This document shows positions 1 to 6,217 of a stretch of 7,836 bases of DNA, piece by piece. Under the pieces are notes generated by a model. It did not search any database and was not told the origin of the DNA. It was given only the letters and a program-made list of their open reading frames with translations. The first letter of the stretch is position 1. Each line of letters begins with the position of its first letter. A program made the position numbers and the translations under genes. The stretch is taken from contig JAPOVO010000372.1 in the NCBI GenBank assembly GCA_026708165.1, positions 1 to 7,836 of the forward strand, given 5' to 3'. The stretch is from Chloroflexota bacterium (GTDB lineage Bacteria; Chloroflexota; UBA11872; VXNJ01).

Positions 1-1187
1 CCAAAGACTTGCGGGAAAAGTACCACAGCGTCTGGGTAGACGTGCCATCGCATCTGTTTGATGCGGAAACCGCGCACAGGATCTACAACCAGACCCTCGA
101 TGAGCTCAAATTTGCCGCCGAAATGGGATACGACGGCATCTGCGTCAACGAACATCATCAAAACGCCTACGGCATCATGCCCTCGCCCAATCTGATGGCG
201 GCGGCGATGTCGAGAGAGACCCGTGACGTAGCAATCATCGTTATGGGAAATTCGATAGCTTTGTACAACCCGCCGATCCGGGTAGCCGAAGAGTTCGCGA
301 TGCTGGACTGCATCAGCGGCGGCCGCTTGGTGGCTGGCTTCCCTGTCGGGACCTGCGCGGATACCGCATACGGCTACGGGGTCAGCCCTGCGTCGCTGAG
401 AGACAAGTACGCCGAGGCTGAGGATCTGATACTTAAGGCGTGGGAAGAGGACGAGGTGTTCTCGTTCGACGGAAAATACACGCAGCTTCGCTATGTAAAT
501 ATCTGGCCGCGGCCGATCCAGAAACCGCGTCCACCCGTCTGGGTACCGGGGGCAGGATCGATCGAGACGTGGGATACGTGCATACGCAAGGGACATCTCT
601 ACGCGTACCTGTCTTATTCAGGGTACAAGCGTGGAAAGAAAGTAATGGATGGGTTCTGGAAGGTCGCCAACGAAGCAGGAGTGGACAATCCGTATCATGC
701 CGGATTCCTGCAACTGGTATGCGTTGCTCGCAGCGAGCAGGAGTTGCAGGACAAATGGGCGGAGCACGCCGAGTACTTCTACAACAAGATGCTTTACGTG
801 TACGAGGGGTTCAACGACGCTCCCGGCTACAGGACCATAGACACGATACGGGCTGGACTGCTGGCGCAGACGATATCGAGATTCGGCAGGCCGAGCGTAG
901 AGACTAAGACATTCGATGACCTGCGGGAAGCCGGCAACATAGTCGCCGGCACCCCGTCGCAAGTTACCGAGCAACTGGAACAAGTGATTAAGGGTCTAAG
1001 AATCGGCCACCTTATGATCCTCAACCAGTTCGGCTCGGCGCCGCATGAATTGGCGCTGGAGAACATCGAGCTTACGTCGAAAGAGGTGCTGCCAAACCTT
1101 CGACATCTGTGGAGTGAGTACGAGGACCACTGGTGGCCGCAGAACGCGATAACGCGGGAAGCGACAAGACCGGCAGTTCCAGCTTGA
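1..1187 (+). CDS. LLM-class (luciferase-like) flavin-dependent oxidoreductase, 5' end missing
   Basis: Member of the bacterial-luciferase-like monooxygenase family (PF00296), soluble TIM-barrel enzymes that use FMN or F420 to oxidise or reduce small organic substrates. The frame is open from the left edge (first whole codon at 3). A TTG at 9 could serve as a start but has no ribosome binding site, and family members begin earlier with a beta strand, so I take the gene as truncated by the window. Counting from that TTG, 392 residues remain. Visible family motifs are NEHHQN (47-52), GGRLVAGFPVGT (104-115) and a proline-rich PRPIQKPRPPVWVPGAGS stretch (167-184). The C-terminal part (AGTPSQVTEQLEQVI) is the usual segment of this family that precedes the last barrel strand. 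It overlaps the next gene by 55 bases, suggesting co-translation. The family is certain; cofactor and substrate are not readable. Confidence 0.93.
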   Translation, partial: KDLREKYHSVWVDVPSHLFDAETAHRIYNQTLDELKFAAEMGYDGICVNEHHQNAYGIMPSPNLMAAAMSRETRDVAIIVMGNSIALYNPPIRVAEEFAMLDCISGGRLVAGFPVGTCADTAYGYGVSPASLRDKYAEAEDLILKAWEEDEVFSFDGKYTQLRYVNIWPRPIQKPRPPVWVPGAGSIETWDTCIRKGHLYAYLSYSGYKRGKKVMDGFWKVANEAGVDNPYHAGFLQLVCVARSEQELQDKWAEHAEYFYNKMLYVYEGFNDAPGYRTIDTIRAGLLAQTISRFGRPSVETKTFDDLREAGNIVAGTPSQVTEQLEQVIKGLRIGHLMILNQFGSAPHELALENIELTSKEVLPNLRHLWSEYEDHWWPQNAITREATRPAVPA

Positions 1188-2011
1188 CGCCGCCTCGTCG
1201 ATACCGGATCCGCCTTGAAGGCAGCGGTCAACAGGTCGAACTGGTGGAGCGCGGCGAAGGGAGCCCAGTGTTCCTTCTGCACGGTTTGCTTGGGTGTGAG
1301 GGAGATCCACTCGTGGCCGAGCTGGCGAAGCGCCGCCAGGTAGTCGCGCCGTTGATTCCAGGATATGGGGCGTCTACGGGCGGTGAGGAACTCGCCGACA
1401 TGCACGACCTGGTGATCTATTACCTTGAGATCCTGGATCGGCTGGGCCTTCGGGGTCTGCCGCTAGTCGGCCACTCGCTTGGCGGAATGTTCGCGGCGGA
1501 GCTGGCGGCAGCGGCGCCGGAGCGATTCAGCCACCTGGTCTTGCTGGCCCCCTTCGGCCTCTGGGATGACAGCGAGCCGACGTTCGACTTCTTCGCGGCC
1601 TCGCCTCAAGAACAGGCCCGCGCGTTCTACTCAGACGCCAATTCGGAAGGAGCGTTGGCGCTGGCCAAGGCTCCGGTGGAGGCCGCTACCGAGGTCGACC
1701 CGGACACGGTGGAGGGCAGGGCGTTGATCGACAACCTCGTGGAGCGGGCGAAGACGATGATGTCGGCGGCCAGGTTCCTGTGGCCGATCCCGAATCGCGG
1801 GCTTAGCCGGCGGTTGTATAGATTGACGATGCCGACGTTGGTTGTCTGGGGTGCTGATGACGGAGTGATACCGGCGAGCTATGCCCCAAGGTTTGCGGAG
1901 GCGATCAGGGACTGCAAAACGGTTGTCGTCCCGGGCGTGTCGCACATGTTGCCTGAAGAGAAGCCTCACGATGTCGCTAGGGAAATCCTGACGTTTGTTG
2001 ACCAGCGGTGA
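1133..2011 (+). CDS. Alpha/beta-fold hydrolase
   Basis: Soluble serine hydrolase of the alpha/beta fold, 292 residues, a normal length for esterases and C-C bond hydrolases of this type. From the GTG at 1133, the oxyanion-loop HGLLG is at 50-54 and the nucleophile elbow GHSLGG at 113-118 (Ser115). The acid region WGADDGVIP is at 239-247 (Asp243 by position, Asp242 possible) and the catalytic His is 271 in GVSHML. A helical cap lies between about 142 and 230. No signal peptide is seen. The GTG has a GAGGA box 6-7 bases upstream, so I prefer it. An in-frame TTG at 1184 overlaps the upstream TGA (TTGA) and is the alternative; it would remove 17 poorly conserved residues. Being co-translated with the flavin oxidoreductase, it could hydrolyse an ester or cleaved-ring product made by that enzyme; this is inference. 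Confidence 0.93.
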   Translation: MAAERDNAGSDKTGSSSLTPPRRYRIRLEGSGQQVELVERGEGSPVFLLHGLLGCEGDPLVAELAKRRQVVAPLIPGYGASTGGEELADMHDLVIYYLEILDRLGLRGLPLVGHSLGGMFAAELAAAAPERFSHLVLLAPFGLWDDSEPTFDFFAASPQEQARAFYSDANSEGALALAKAPVEAATEVDPDTVEGRALIDNLVERAKTMMSAARFLWPIPNRGLSRRLYRLTMPTLVVWGADDGVIPASYAPRFAEAIRDCKTVVVPGVSHMLPEEKPHDVAREILTFVDQR

Positions 2012-2162
2012 CGCCGGGTTTAGTGCCCCGGGAAATTCCTGTCACCCTCAGGTCTATAGGCTCGACCATAGTCGGTTGATCGCGCCCACCCTAGTCGTTA
2101 ACGATTTGTCGATCGCAAGCATCCGTACACTTTGCGAATATCTGGGATTGATGCTGAATATA

Positions 2163-2180
2163 CGTCCAAGCCGTTGGACG
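2163..2180. repeat. Perfect inverted repeat, 7-bp arms, GCCG loop
   Basis: The arms CGTCCAA (2163-2169) and TTGGACG (2174-2180) are exact reverse complements around GCCG. As RNA this is a compact tetraloop hairpin; as DNA it is an 18-bp palindrome that a dimeric regulator could bind. It lies about 150 bases past the upstream stop and about 150 bases before the next start. No T-run follows on the plus strand, so it is not a canonical intrinsic terminator. Confidence 0.55.
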
Positions 2181-2240
2181 CAAACCAATCGTTGTATTCA
2201 AATTCCCGTGCATTCGCCTGCCGCATCGTCCCGCGAATTC

Positions 2241-2255
2241 AACTCCGTAGGAGTT
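2241..2255. promoter_or_regulatory. Candidate operator palindrome upstream of the LarA-like gene
   Basis: AACTCC (2241-2246) and GGAGTT (2250-2255) form a perfect palindrome around GTA. It sits 73 bases before the ATG at 2329, where a repressor or activator site would be expected. No regulator gene is adjacent and no clear -35/-10 pair flanks it. Function is inferred only from symmetry and position, and a chance palindrome is possible. Confidence 0.3.
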
Positions 2256-2328
2256 AGCTGGCGGCTCTCCCTCAAACACCCCTACACTTTGGCGAGACCG
2301 CATTCAATAACGCAGGAGGCTGGCTCGA

Positions 2329-3549
2329 ATGGCGCGATTCGAGATTCCGCTTTATGACCGAACCGAAACCATCGAGCTTCCCGACGCCTGGCAGGTGAAC
2401 TACGCTGCCATCTCGGACGCACCGACGCTGGGAGCCCAAGAGATGCGAAAGGCGCTGGCTAATCCGATTGGCGCCGACCGGCTTTCGAGACTCGCCCGCG
2501 GAAAAGGCAACGTTGTTGTGGTCGTGGACGACAACACCCGGCCGACACCAGCCTGGCAGTTTCTGCCGCACATAATCGAGGAGCTGCATGCGGGGGGCGT
2601 GGAAGATCATCAGATCACGGTCCTGGCCGGACTCGCGCTCCATCGGCCAATGACACTCCCGGAGTTCCGCCGAAAGGCCGGTCAGAGGATAGTTGATACC
2701 TATCGGTGCATTAATCCTTCGCCTTGGGAGGACCTTGTATATCTTGGCGATACCGAGGCTGGCATTCCCGTGAAGATGAATTCCGACTACGTCAACGCAG
2801 ACCTGAGGGTTACTTGCGGGGGAATCATTCCGCATCCGACGGCCGGATTTGGCGGCGGGGCGAAGCTGACCATGCCGGGCGTCAGCAGTTACGAGACCAT
2901 CACCTCCCATCATTTGTCGGACCAGTTCAAACAAAACTCCGAGCGAGGGATCGTCGACGGCAACGCGGACCGTGCGGAGATCGAGAACATCGTGGCGTTC
3001 TGTCCGCCCGATTTCGTGGTGAATCCGGTCCTGAACCGAGAGATGAAGGCTGCGGCGCTGTTCTGTGGGCACTACATTCAGGCACATCGGGTAGGCGTCG
3101 AGCTGGGCAAGAAGCTGTACGCCGTGGAGGCGCAGCCCAATGCAGACATGACGGTGATAAGCGCGGCCCCTCAGGACTCGGAGATGATGCAAGCGCTCAA
3201 AGCGCTCGCAAACGGATTCGGGGTAATACACAGTGTGCGTTCGGACGGCGTAGTCCTGTGTGCGGCCGACGCTGTGGAGGGATTTGGGTACCACCAGATG
3301 CTGGAACACAAAAGGCGGACCGGAGGACCCGACAGATTGACAAGGCCGGGATACTACCTGGATCGGCAGATGTTGTGCTATTCGCCGAACATAAGCCCGG
3401 TAGAGTTCAAGCAAGAAGCTCCGGAAGGTTTCGAGCTGTTCCGGGACCTGGAAGACGCCATCGAAGTACTCGAGTCGCAGTCAAAGAGCCGGTCGCCCGT
3501 AGTTAACGTCTTTCCCCAAGGGGCAGTGAGTATGTACGCAGCCCCGTGA
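2329..3549 (+). CDS. LarA-like nickel-pincer racemase/epimerase family protein (DUF2088)
   Basis: Homologue of lactate racemase LarA, a cytoplasmic enzyme that uses a nickel-pincer nucleotide (NPN) to interconvert 2-hydroxyacid stereoisomers by hydride transfer; relatives act on other hydroxyacids. Its 406 residues are close to LarA length. The N-terminal domain has DDNTRPTP (67-74), matching the substrate-binding Arg loop. His105 in LALHRPM, His169 in IIPHP, Lys179 in GFGGGAK and His195 in ETITSHH match LarA His108, His174, Lys184 and His200 in order and spacing (64, 10 and 16 residues here). The pincer Lys and the Ni-ligand His are thus both present, suggesting an active NPN enzyme. AGGAGG lies 9 bases before the ATG. 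No NPN-synthesis genes (larB, larC, larE) are visible, so cofactor must come from elsewhere in the genome. The gene stands alone between two spacers. Family is firm; substrate unknown. Confidence 0.9.
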   Translation: MARFEIPLYDRTETIELPDAWQVNYAAISDAPTLGAQEMRKALANPIGADRLSRLARGKGNVVVVVDDNTRPTPAWQFLPHIIEELHAGGVEDHQITVLAGLALHRPMTLPEFRRKAGQRIVDTYRCINPSPWEDLVYLGDTEAGIPVKMNSDYVNADLRVTCGGIIPHPTAGFGGGAKLTMPGVSSYETITSHHLSDQFKQNSERGIVDGNADRAEIENIVAFCPPDFVVNPVLNREMKAAALFCGHYIQAHRVGVELGKKLYAVEAQPNADMTVISAAPQDSEMMQALKALANGFGVIHSVRSDGVVLCAADAVEGFGYHQMLEHKRRTGGPDRLTRPGYYLDRQMLCYSPNISPVEFKQEAPEGFELFRDLEDAIEVLESQSKSRSPVVNVFPQGAVSMYAAP

Positions 3550-3603
3550 ACCTAACACCGATGGGATCTCGATCGATTGGCCGTGTCTGCCGTTGCAGGA
3601 GTG

Positions 3604-3708
3604 ATGTCCGAGCGCGAAGTTGACGAGAATGTGAGGGCATCAGGAAAGACGCTCTCAGATGAGGCGGTTGAGCGCGTTAGGAATCTCTACTGTATGGGCT
3701 TTGCCTGA
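3604..3708 (+). CDS. Doubtful small ORF, 34 aa
   Basis: An ATG at 3604 opens a 34-codon frame (begins MSEREVDENVRASGK, ends YCMGFA) in the convergent spacer. AGGAG lies only two bases before the ATG, too close for normal initiation. The frame extends upstream to a TAA at 3553, and the GTG immediately before the ATG has the same problem. The charged, helix-like composition looks protein-like, but I recognise no family. It overlaps the minus-strand frame at 3655-3921, and at most one of the two is likely real. Confidence 0.15.
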   Translation: MSEREVDENVRASGKTLSDEAVERVRNLYCMGFA

Positions 3709-3921
3709 AGCTGAATAGCGGATCGCAAACACCATCCACTTCACGTCCCGCCGAGTCAACTCGACGCCAGAGCCTTGGCCTCCGGCAAAATAGAAGAGGT
3801 GGCCTATCGCGCGCTGAGATTCAAAGACTGCGGTCCTCGCCGCCGAGGCTAGCTCCAGGCGAATCCGTAGAGTCTGGCGCGGCGGAGATGGAATCGCACC
3901 GCCGCGACTTCTATCGGGCAT
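3655..3921 (-). CDS. Uncertain small ORF or gene remnant downstream of the propeller gene
   Basis: This minus-strand frame is 88 codons from the ATG at 3921. Its first ~24 codons lie inside the end of the propeller gene in another frame and are probably not real. The remainder (residues ~25-88) reads like folded protein: HLFYFAGGQGSGVELTRRD, then KWMVFAIRYSASGKAHTVEIP, with alternating strands ending at a TGA. It has no clear ribosome binding site or start in that part. It may be a truncated C-terminal remnant, a small gene coupled to the one upstream, or a chance frame. No family recognised. Confidence 0.25.
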   Translation of the reverse strand: MPDRSRGGAIPSPPRQTLRIRLELASAARTAVFESQRAIGHLFYFAGGQGSGVELTRRDVKWMVFAIRYSASGKAHTVEIPNALNRLI

Positions 3922-5384
3922 GAGTCCCCACCCGCCCAGTGAAGCAGGACCGACTTGGCGTCTCCCTGCCAGGGAGTGAAATCGTCCAAACCGAAGCCCT
4001 CGATGGGATTGCCAGTGCTGTCCAAGAGCTCAGCTCGGAGGAGACCATCTTTGACAGTGACGGCATTGACCGAAAGACTCTTGCCGCCGACGGCGAGCGG
4101 ATGAGTTGTCAGGCTTGACTCGATGTTCCCACCGGGGCCCGGCACGGCCGCCCAGTAGCGGTTGTGCTCCCAACGCGCCCGGCATATGGCGCCGTTGAAC
4201 TGCCAGATGGACGGCTCGTTTTGCGAGGCGTCGCCGTGCAAACCTTCCAGTCCGCCGTAATACACGAACGTATTCTCACCGTCCTCGATGAGGTGGTGAG
4301 TCGGCCAGATCATGCCCCCTCCGTAGTCCCCAAGCGGAGCGAGTGGTAGACAAGGCAGCCGGCCGGGACGGCGCCAGTGCCTGCCGTCTGCGCTTCCCGC
4401 AAACTGAAGATCGATGGTCTGCGTCAGCGGGTGGTAGCAGGTGGCGATGCCGAGGTATCCGCCGTCGATGGGCGTAGAGGTCAGCTCCATGAACTGGAGG
4501 TCCTGAGCGTCGCGCCAGTCCGGCGCGAGCACGATCTCATAGGGACTGAATTCCAGGCCGTCCGCGCTCGTTCGTCGCACGATGATGCGACGTCGGGGCG
4601 ACCCGACGTCATACGGTACCAGGCCGCCGGGGTGCATCGGTTCGGAGATCTTGTGATACGCGAGATAGCCGCCGTTGGAGGCACGGTATACGAAGGCTCC
4701 GTCCGCCGTATCCAAATTGGAGCGGTAGTTGATGTTGCGGGGCTGGTCTTGGAGGAGCAACATGGGCCCGGCTTCGGGAGTCCATCTGATTCCGTCGGGC
4801 GAAACGTATCTATACATGCCAGGCGAATGGCTCGACTGACCGGCCGGAAGTGGCAGCCCGTCGATGACTATTTCGGGCTGCAGCCATGGTGACGCGCGTC
4901 TGTCGAACCCGTACTTGGGCAGCCGCATCAAGAACATCTCGTATCTGCTACTCGGATCAGCGGTGGGATCGATCAGTACAGAGGCGTAGAGATTGATGCC
5001 CCCGGCGTCGGCGTCGATGAGAATATTGGTACCGTCGTAGCCAGGATACGGGCACAAGTCGAGAGCCGGGCGGGTCCAGTTAACGCCATCTTCGGAGGTT
5101 GCGTAGGCCAGACGCCAGTCGTGAGTGCCAAACGGAGCGCATGAGTACCATGCTTTCCAGAGGTCGTCGATTGGGTCTTTGGCGACAGTGCCGTGGCTGA
5201 AAACTACCCCGCTATCCCAGGGATACGCGGGTTCGATCAGAGGATTGTCGGGGTCGGGACTGGCCTGCTCGATTCGCCAGCCAATCCGGTCCGACTCTGC
5301 GACGTCGTCCTCGAGGATCATGGCAATGCAATTGGTCCGCCGGAGAGACTGATAGGTATCCAATTGTCTTACGAAGTTCGACAT
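3849..5384 (-). CDS. Five-bladed-propeller glycosidase-like protein with C-terminal beta-sandwich
   Basis: A 511-residue protein resembling the GH32/GH43-type beta-propeller proteins usually labelled glycosyl hydrolase-related. Blade motifs recur: ATSEDGVNW (95-103), YVSPDGIRW (193-201), RTSADGLEF (271-279) and GSADGRHW (330-337), the S-x-DG-x-x-W signature of such propellers. An early DSGVVF (57-62) and WKAWYSC (76-82) fit the first blade, where retaining and inverting enzymes place an acidic catalytic residue. The last ~85 residues (VNAVTVKDGLLRAEL, GFGLDDF, FHLRRARLYGF) look like the beta-sandwich tail that follows propellers in GH32-like proteins. No signal peptide, so probably cytoplasmic. 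The ATG at 5384 has AGGAGG eight bases upstream. Divergent from the decayed region, convergent with the LarA-like gene. Enzyme activity and sugar are unknown, and a non-catalytic sugar-binding role is possible. Confidence 0.75.
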   Translation of the reverse strand: MSNFVRQLDTYQSLRRTNCIAMILEDDVAESDRIGWRIEQASPDPDNPLIEPAYPWDSGVVFSHGTVAKDPIDDLWKAWYSCAPFGTHDWRLAYATSEDGVNWTRPALDLCPYPGYDGTNILIDADAGGINLYASVLIDPTADPSSRYEMFLMRLPKYGFDRRASPWLQPEIVIDGLPLPAGQSSHSPGMYRYVSPDGIRWTPEAGPMLLLQDQPRNINYRSNLDTADGAFVYRASNGGYLAYHKISEPMHPGGLVPYDVGSPRRRIIVRRTSADGLEFSPYEIVLAPDWRDAQDLQFMELTSTPIDGGYLGIATCYHPLTQTIDLQFAGSADGRHWRRPGRLPCLPLAPLGDYGGGMIWPTHHLIEDGENTFVYYGGLEGLHGDASQNEPSIWQFNGAICRARWEHNRYWAAVPGPGGNIESSLTTHPLAVGGKSLSVNAVTVKDGLLRAELLDSTGNPIEGFGLDDFTPWQGDAKSVLLHWAGGDSCPIEVAAVRFHLRRARLYGFAWS

Positions 5385-5590
5385 CTGCCACCCCTCCTCT
5401 GGGACAACGACCGTGAGTTGGCCTCAGTATGGCGCGGCTCTCTGCCCAGTGCAACGGATGGGAGGCAGCCGTTTGGCCTTGATTCTCTTCCGGCAGTCAG
5501 GAGCGGTGTCGGACGGTGCGACAGGCCCGATGCCGGAGTGAGGGGCGTCGTTCGCCACCCGACTCAAATTCATATGGCAATGATGTCCGC
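5385..5590. other. Spacer upstream of the propeller gene
   Basis: Holds the ribosome binding site and a candidate promoter for the minus-strand gene, then about 130 bases with no intact frame. From 5512 (GACGG) to the MFS repeat, the plus strand shows faint similarity to the amidohydrolase fragment at 7489-7578: GACGG, CCGAT, then a G-rich run to CGTCGTT versus CAGTCGTT. It contains gaps and an in-frame TGA. If real, this is a very decayed copy, extending the left repeat by about 80 bases. I regard this extension as tentative. Confidence 0.35.
5426..5454 (-). promoter_or_regulatory. Candidate sigma70-type promoter for the propeller gene
   Basis: On the minus strand TTGCAC (5454-5449) and CATACT (5431-5426) are separated by exactly 17 bases. 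They match 3 of 6 and 4 of 6 consensus positions. The -10 ends about 40 bases before the ATG at 5384, giving a short leader that contains the AGGAGG. Plausible by spacing and position, weak by sequence. Confidence 0.3.
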
Positions 5591-5786
5591 ATCGACTGTA
5601 CTTGCATCGCACAAAACGCCCCCGATTTCCCAGAGGTAATCATGGGGAGTGTTCTTGACCTATTTGCAGGAGGAGCGCTCCGGCCAATTGCCAATTTGGG
5701 CTATCCAGACAGTGGTGTTGATCGCGTTCTTAGACATCTCCATACAGCTCCCCGAGATTTCAGCATATGCGAAGTCGCCGGGTGCA
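5591..5786 (+). repeat. Diverged direct repeat, left copy (MFS leader and 5' end)
   Basis: Partner of 7579-7776. Matching landmarks run in the same order: ATCGAC 5591/7579, TGCATCGCA 5603/7591, GTTCTTGA 5651/7641, AGGAGGAGCGCTCC 5668/7658, and the start codon 5688 (TTG) / 7678 (ATG). The offset is 1988 upstream and 1990 from GTTCTTGA on, so there is a net 2-base indel in the leader. By hand, 32 of 36 bases match from GTTCTTGA through the ribosome binding site region. About 90 of 120 match from AGGAGG to the end of the coding similarity. Confidence 0.85.
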
Positions 5787-5843
5787 GTGCCCTCGAACTC
5801 GGCCATTCGAAGACCTGCACACAGTCATCCTGCTCTCAGATGA
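5688..5843 (+). pseudogene. MFS transporter N-terminal remnant
   Basis: Reading from the TTG at 5688, which sits exactly where the intact MFS gene has its ATG, the frame gives WAIQTVVLIAFLDISIQLP then EISAYAKSPGA. This aligns with WAIRAVVLVAFLDLFIQLP and VISAYARSLGA of the gene at 7678 (22 of 34 residues identical by eye). That is the first transmembrane helix of a major facilitator permease. After codon ~33 (5786) similarity stops and the frame ends at TGA 5841-5843 without the remaining ~11 helices. Many nucleotide differences from the intact copy are silent, so it was probably a working paralogue before truncation. It retains AGGAGG at 5668-5673. A short membrane peptide could still be made. 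Confidence 0.8.
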
Positions 5844-5850
5844 ACTCAGA

Positions 5851-6113
5851 CTGAACGTCGCCGCCACGGTCTCCACGTCGGCTCATTTCCAGTTAATTCT
5901 TCATCGACTCGATGAGCCTACCTACTTTCTCTCGGCGTCTCCCAGACGTCCATCTGGCCAGCGAAACCGAATGACTGCCCAAACTACGCAGGTATAGCAT
6001 TGGGCGCGATACTGCTCGGTTCGACCCTGATATCAATCCCCATCATTGTTCTATTCTTGTTCATGCAGCGGCACTTCATCTCCGGACTCACGCTAGGATC
6101 GGTACGAGAATAA
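5851..6113 (+). pseudogene. Remnant of a MalG-type carbohydrate ABC transporter permease (C-terminus)
   Basis: The last ~44 codons (5982-6113) read NYAGIALGAILLG, then STLISIPIIVLFLFMQRHF, then ISGLTLGSVRE and TAA. This is the standard end of inner-membrane sugar ABC permeases of the MalG/UgpE type: a final transmembrane helix, then Q-R-x-F-x-x-G-L-T-x-G-x-V-K/R. No start or N-terminal part exists; in this frame a TGA occurs at 5913. Upstream, the +1 frame from 5851 (LNVAATV, then FQLILHRLDEPTYFLS) resembles the preceding part of such permeases. This implies a frameshift near 5940-5980, but that section is weak. The permease must once have formed an importer with a partner permease, binding protein and ATPase, none of which is present. 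The intact hydrolase gene starts 100 bases downstream and may be the survivor of the same operon. Confidence 0.75.
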
Positions 6114-6160
6114 GAATTGAGGTCCGCCATGCTGACGTTGCTACGAGGAGAGCAATTTCC

Positions 6161-6217
6161 ATGCTGTTGGGCCCATGCCGGGAGGATCGGTCCGACATTC
6201 TTAAAGTCGCACAATGA
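6161..6217 (+). CDS. Possible 18-aa leader ORF coupled to the hydrolase gene
   Basis: An ATG at 6161, preceded by GAGGAG about 10 bases upstream, opens an 18-codon frame (MLLGPCREDRSDILKVAQ). Its TGA overlaps the ATG of the hydrolase gene as ATGA (6214-6217). The hydrolase start has no good ribosome binding site of its own, so ribosomes ending this frame could restart there. It may instead be the tail of a lost gene. A competing 30-codon frame (6129-6221, with GAGG before its ATG) runs through the same bases. No homology recognised. Confidence 0.25.
   Translation: MLLGPCREDRSDILKVAQ

Larger units (their letters stand above)
2012..2328 (+). other. 317-bp spacer with two inverted repeats, no convincing gene
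   Basis: This lies between the hydrolase stop and the LarA-like gene. Reading frames here give nothing recognisable. A 5-bp CCGGG/CCCGG hairpin sits directly after the stop (2014-2031), but no T-run follows, so it is weak as a terminator. Two perfect inverted repeats (2163-2180 and 2241-2255) are listed separately. TACACT at 2126 and again at 2283 resembles a -10 box, but neither has a good -35 at 16-18 bases. The strong AGGAGG for the next gene is at 2314-2319. The size and position fit a promoter/control region for the downstream gene. Confidence 0.5.

Noticed and set aside
827..1405. 192-codon minus-strand frame across the oxidoreductase/hydrolase junction
   Set aside because: It is antisense to two well-supported genes, with serine/arginine-rich low-information translation and no ribosome binding site or family motif.
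2014..2031. CCGGG/CCCGG hairpin just after the first alpha/beta hydrolase
   Set aside because: A 5-bp stem, 8-base loop and no T-run; not a canonical intrinsic terminator.
1995..2357. 120-codon plus-strand frame across the spacer into the LarA-like gene
   Set aside because: It starts inside the hydrolase gene and overlaps the LarA-like start in another frame. No recognisable motif, and it runs through the inverted repeats.
2272..3414. 380-codon open frame on the minus strand
   Set aside because: It lies antisense to the LarA-like gene, whose motifs are clear. Its translation is His/Arg-rich with no domain, as expected from the shadow frame of GC-rich coding DNA.
3835..3848. CCTCG-CCGC-CGAGG hairpin directly after the propeller gene stop
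   Set aside because: A 5-bp stem with no T-run on either strand; too weak to call a terminator, though well placed for one.
5516..5854. 112-codon plus-strand frame over the left repeat
   Set aside because: It is in a different frame from the MFS similarity and has no motif of its own, so it is a shadow of the remnant.
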